A stretch of DNA of 11,057 bases from a bacterium. GTDB lineage: Bacteria; Hydrogenedentota; Hydrogenedentia; Hydrogenedentiales; SLHB01. The position numbers and the translations under genes were made by a program. Positions 6,568 to 11,057 of this stretch are shown here, piece by piece (positions within the stretch are counted from its first letter, which is position 1; each line of letters starts with the position of its first letter). Below the pieces are notes generated by a model that worked only from the letters and a program-made list of their open reading frames with translations, searched no databases and was not told where the DNA came from. The stretch covers positions 1-11,057 of the forward strand of contig JAAEQP010001306.1 of the NCBI GenBank assembly GCA_024231375.1, given 5' to 3'.

Positions 6568-8019
6568 TCAGAGGCGTGCTAGGGGGTGCAGTTCCCGCTC
6601 GTGCTCGAGTACGGGGCGTTGGTCGCCGCGCGTCACACGAATCCGGAGGGCGCGGGCGTCGTATCCCGCCTGTTGGAGCGCGTGGAGGTCAAAATCAATG
6701 TTGATCGTCAATCCCGCATCCAGTTGAATGGGGTCCGCGCCTCGCACCGGCACCCCTCGGGCCTGCCACATCCCCTCGGACACGGGTAGCAGCCGGAAGG
6801 CGCTGGACCCAGGCTCGCGGATCTCGATGTCGAACCCGTAGACGGACGCAGGGCTCCGACGCGACACGGCGGGTTCCATCTCCTGGTTGGGGCGCGACGG
6901 GATGAGGAGGTACGCGGCGCCGTCACCGGCGTTCTTGCAGGAGATGCGTACAAACCCGTTGGCGGGACCCGTCATGGCGACGCCACACTGAAGCCGGGGT
7001 GTTGAGGGCAGGGCGACCAATGCGGCCGTAACCAGCGCGTAGATCACCAGAAGGCTTCCGCCGAATCCGAGTGCTGTTCGTAGCGACGACCGGATGGGCG
7101 TGGCCCCGGGCGCCAGACGCCGGGCGCCGAGCACGATCAGCGCGACGCCTCCGGCCGCATACAGAAGACTTCCCAAGCGTACCGTGTCCGTCAGCCCCGC
7201 CGGAGGTTCGGCTAGGGTTGGTGCTAGCAGAACCGGGGGCAGCAGACCGGCCAAGAGCACGAGACCGCCGACCGACATGACACCCCACCCCGACCCGCGC
7301 CGGTGGTGAAGGCTTGCGAGCGGGAACGCTGCCAGCGGCGCAAGCAGGTAGAGGACCCACAGGATCCGGAAGAGCAGGTCTGGCAGTGAACGCGCGAGAG
7401 AGACCTCGGAAAGTCGCGGGCCCAATTCCAGCAGCGACAGGGCTCGGTCTCCGTCGTAGGCCCAGGGCAGGAATACCGCGAATCCCGCCACCAGGACAAC
7501 CACGAATGCGGTCACCTGCTCGGGCGCGGACGGCTTAGCCGACGTGTACGGAAGGGGTTTGAGGTACTCTTCGAGAGGAAGGTCGATGAATCCCCCGAGA
7601 TCGTCGGGGTCATCGGCCGCGAGGATGCGGCGCCGATTCTCGATGACTGCCTCTATGTCGTGTGCGGCCCCGACCAACCGGCGATTCTGGATATTGGCCC
7701 TCCGCGGAGGGAGGCCGCCGGTCATCAATTGCCTGCTGAGTTGGGCCTGCTCCAACTGGAGACGCCTCAGGCGCCGGTCCAGATCGCCAACCTGCGCGCG
7801 CTGCTCCTCCCGGATCCGTGCCACGGTCGACTCGGCCAGGGCGAGCTGCTCCGAGTAGAGATGGTGCAGGGTCTTGTGCCGGGTTTCGGGAAGCGAACCG
7901 GCGGCGTACGCGCGCTCACACTGGGCAGCCAGCGACCGCGCCTTGCGCCGATGGGACAACGCAAGCCTGAGCGGGAGGTCCAACTTCGCACTGGGTTTTG
8001 TCCGAGAACCGTGAAACAT
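6568..8019 (-). CDS. Coiled-coil plus five-transmembrane protein of unknown function (483 aa)
   Basis: I do not recognise this gene. The start taken is ATG 8019, beginning MFHGSRTKPSAKL; the frame stays open to 8073, but that would add 18 residues reading through a hairpin. No strong ribosome site is visible (GAGAG about seven bases upstream). Residues of about 30-135 are charged and helical, with a likely coiled coil at 55-98. Then come the motifs LPPRRANIQNRRLVG and DDLGGFIDLPLEEYL, which look like a conserved pre-membrane linker. Hydrophobic segments lie at about 169-186, 213-236, 247-269, 282-300 and 316-337, followed by about 145 soluble residues. With five spans, the coiled coil and the C-terminal part should lie on opposite sides of the membrane. 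It follows pyrG by 100 bases and may be transcribed with it. A sensor or scaffold role is possible but unsupported. Confidence 0.8.
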   Translation of the reverse strand: MFHGSRTKPSAKLDLPLRLALSHRRKARSLAAQCERAYAAGSLPETRHKTLHHLYSEQLALAESTVARIREEQRAQVGDLDRRLRRLQLEQAQLSRQLMTGGLPPRRANIQNRRLVGAAHDIEAVIENRRRILAADDPDDLGGFIDLPLEEYLKPLPYTSAKPSAPEQVTAFVVVLVAGFAVFLPWAYDGDRALSLLELGPRLSEVSLARSLPDLLFRILWVLYLLAPLAAFPLASLHHRRGSGWGVMSVGGLVLLAGLLPPVLLAPTLAEPPAGLTDTVRLGSLLYAAGGVALIVLGARRLAPGATPIRSSLRTALGFGGSLLVIYALVTAALVALPSTPRLQCGVAMTGPANGFVRISCKNAGDGAAYLLIPSRPNQEMEPAVSRRSPASVYGFDIEIREPGSSAFRLLPVSEGMWQARGVPVRGADPIQLDAGLTINIDFDLHALQQAGYDARALRIRVTRGDQRPVLEHERELHPLARL

Positions 8020-8030
8020 ACCACTCTCGG

Positions 8031-8054
8031 GAACCCGCCACCCGCGGCGGGTTC
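8031..8054 (-). promoter_or_regulatory. 9-bp hairpin just upstream of the membrane-protein start
   Basis: GAACCCGCC (8031-8039) and GGCGGGTTC (8046-8054) pair perfectly around a 6-base loop. On the minus-strand transcript the hairpin ends 11 bases before the ATG at 8019 and would crowd the ribosome site. It could reduce translation or act as a transcription pause. No T-run follows, so an intrinsic terminator is not supported. Confidence 0.45.
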
Positions 8055-8065
8055 GTGCCGTCCAG

Positions 8066-8094
8066 TGTAGCACGGACCACGTGCCCGTGCTACA
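8066..8094 (-). repeat. 10-bp hairpin after pyrG, possible terminator or intergenic palindrome
   Basis: TGTAGCACGG (8066-8075) and CCGTGCTACA (8085-8094) pair perfectly around a 9-base loop containing the palindrome CACGTG. It begins 25 bases after the pyrG stop codon. The stem is long enough to pause RNA polymerase or protect the 3' end of the pyrG message, but no T-tract follows on the minus strand. Stems of the GTAGCACGGGC type can also be dispersed intergenic repeats. Confidence 0.5.
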
Positions 8095-8119
8095 TAGAGA
8101 GACAAGCAGACTGCCGAAC

Positions 8120-10524
<2,405 letters not shown>

Positions 10525-10581
10525 AAATTGCACCCTACCCCAATAACTGCACTTCACCGGTAACCGCAAATTGTGTCAATG

Positions 10582-10617
10582 GTTAGGAGGTCACTGAGGT
10601 TGGCCCCGCTTCCTAAC
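10582..10617 (-). promoter_or_regulatory. Leader hairpin in the kdsB 5' untranslated region
   Basis: GTTAGGA (10582-10588) and TCCTAAC (10611-10617) form a 7-bp stem with a 22-base loop containing GGCCCC. It lies at the very start of the predicted kdsB transcript, so it could stabilise the message. I see no riboswitch consensus in it. Confidence 0.3.
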
Positions 10618-10625
10618 GGGATTTT

Positions 10626-10654
10626 ACTTTAGCACAGGAGCCTGACATTTTCAA
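10626..10654 (-). promoter_or_regulatory. Sigma70-type promoter for kdsB-pyrG
   Basis: Read on the minus strand, TTGAAA (10654-10649) is followed after exactly 17 bases by TAAAGT (10631-10626), with TG one base before the -10 box (extended -10). Transcription would begin near 10618, giving a leader of about 95 bases. The local DNA is more AT-rich than its surroundings. A second perfect -35 hexamer, TTGACA, lies nearer the gene (near 10575), but its -10 region is poor. Confidence 0.6.
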
Positions 10655-11057
10655 CGGCAAATTCCAGACCCCGAAAACACAAGCGATTGCGGCCGAATTG
10701 GCTCTGTGCCGCCACATATCGTCGACCCTTGCGCGCACGAATCGTGGGAAAATCGCATTCCCGGCACCCATAGTCGGGCTATGAATACTGTTTATAGTGC
10801 ATAGGCGATTTCGTCTGTCTGTCGCGGGAGGAATGGCGGCATTCGAGGCGCGTTTCGTAGCAGGCATCGGCGGAAAGGGCCACTTGGTGGGCAAACATGG
10901 CAAGGAGTGGCGGACGACCTTCGCCCCATTTCGCAAGAGCTGACTGCACACAAGCTCCCAGGGCTCACCAATAGGAAAGCGACCTATCCGGCCCTGTCAC
11001 TTTCCATCCCGGGGCCTTTCTATCTTTATCGAATCTCCCAGGTCGATCGAATCTCCC
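10655..11057. other. Intergenic stretch without a supported gene
   Basis: About 400 bases upstream of the kdsB promoter. A 112-aa minus-strand frame (10613-10951) runs through the promoter and has no protein-like pattern. A plus-strand frame of 36 codons (10833-10943) has GGGAGGA touching its ATG with no spacer. A CATAG/CTATG stem with a 5-base loop lies near 10772-10786. I see no tRNA, riboswitch or CRISPR. Confidence 0.5.
11028..11057. repeat. 12-bp direct repeat at the window edge
   Basis: ATCGAATCTCCC occurs at 11028-11039 and again at 11046-11057, an 18-base period. The second copy ends at the last base of the window, so more units may follow. A period of 18 equals six codons: on the minus strand one frame reads GRFDRP then GRFDKD and stops at 10965, so the repeat could be the tail of a gene lying to the right. 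Confidence 0.5.

Noticed and set aside
10833..10943. A 36-codon plus-strand frame (begins MAAFEARFVAG) after GGGAGGA
   Set aside because: The Shine-Dalgarno-like sequence touches the ATG with no spacer, and nothing else supports a gene.
10613..10951. A 112-codon minus-strand frame upstream of kdsB
   Set aside because: It covers the best promoter in the window, has no ribosome site, and the product has no signal, domain or compositional pattern of a protein.

Overview
The window is GC-rich DNA from a Gram-negative bacterium. A CMP-Kdo synthetase (kdsB) shows that the cell makes lipopolysaccharide. The exported lipoprotein hydrolase, the small MKSAYELAMERL-type protein, the many palindromic intergenic repeats and the number of unrecognised conserved-looking proteins suggest an uncultured member of the wider PVC/Hydrogenedentota-like assemblage. 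That placement is a guess from general resemblance, not a result.

Layout. Positions 1-575 hold no convincing gene. They carry two paired inverted repeats (118-197, 238-319), a structured palindromic element (342-429) and a candidate promoter (448-477). Positions 576-6381 carry five plus-strand genes that are probably one transcription unit: a C45-type Ntn-hydrolase lipoprotein, a 162-aa protein of unknown function one base downstream, a 91-aa coiled-coil protein, a membrane-anchored protein of unknown function, and a secreted six-hairpin protein resembling GH15 glucoamylases that overlaps the previous gene by four bases. Positions 6382-6567 separate convergent genes and hold a 148-bp element with 14-bp terminal inverted repeats whose core is a second copy of the structured palindrome near the window start.

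Positions 6568-10524 are on the minus strand. Read in transcription order they are kdsB, then pyrG (CTP synthase) joined by a TAATG overlap, then two strong hairpins, then an unrecognised protein with a coiled coil and five membrane segments. A good sigma70-type promoter (10626-10654) lies upstream of kdsB. Positions 10655-11057 hold no gene I can support; the last 30 bases contain a 12-bp direct repeat that runs off the edge.

How the genes work together. PyrG makes CTP and KdsB uses CTP to activate Kdo for the inner core of lipopolysaccharide, so their coupling is a familiar metabolic pairing. The plus-strand cluster mixes exported or membrane-attached proteins (a lipoprotein amidohydrolase or acyltransferase and a putative carbohydrate-active protein) with small cytoplasmic proteins; no pathway can be named for it. 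The most interesting points are the MITE-like element with a covarying core hairpin, and the apparent Glu-to-Asp change at both catalytic positions of the GH15-like protein.
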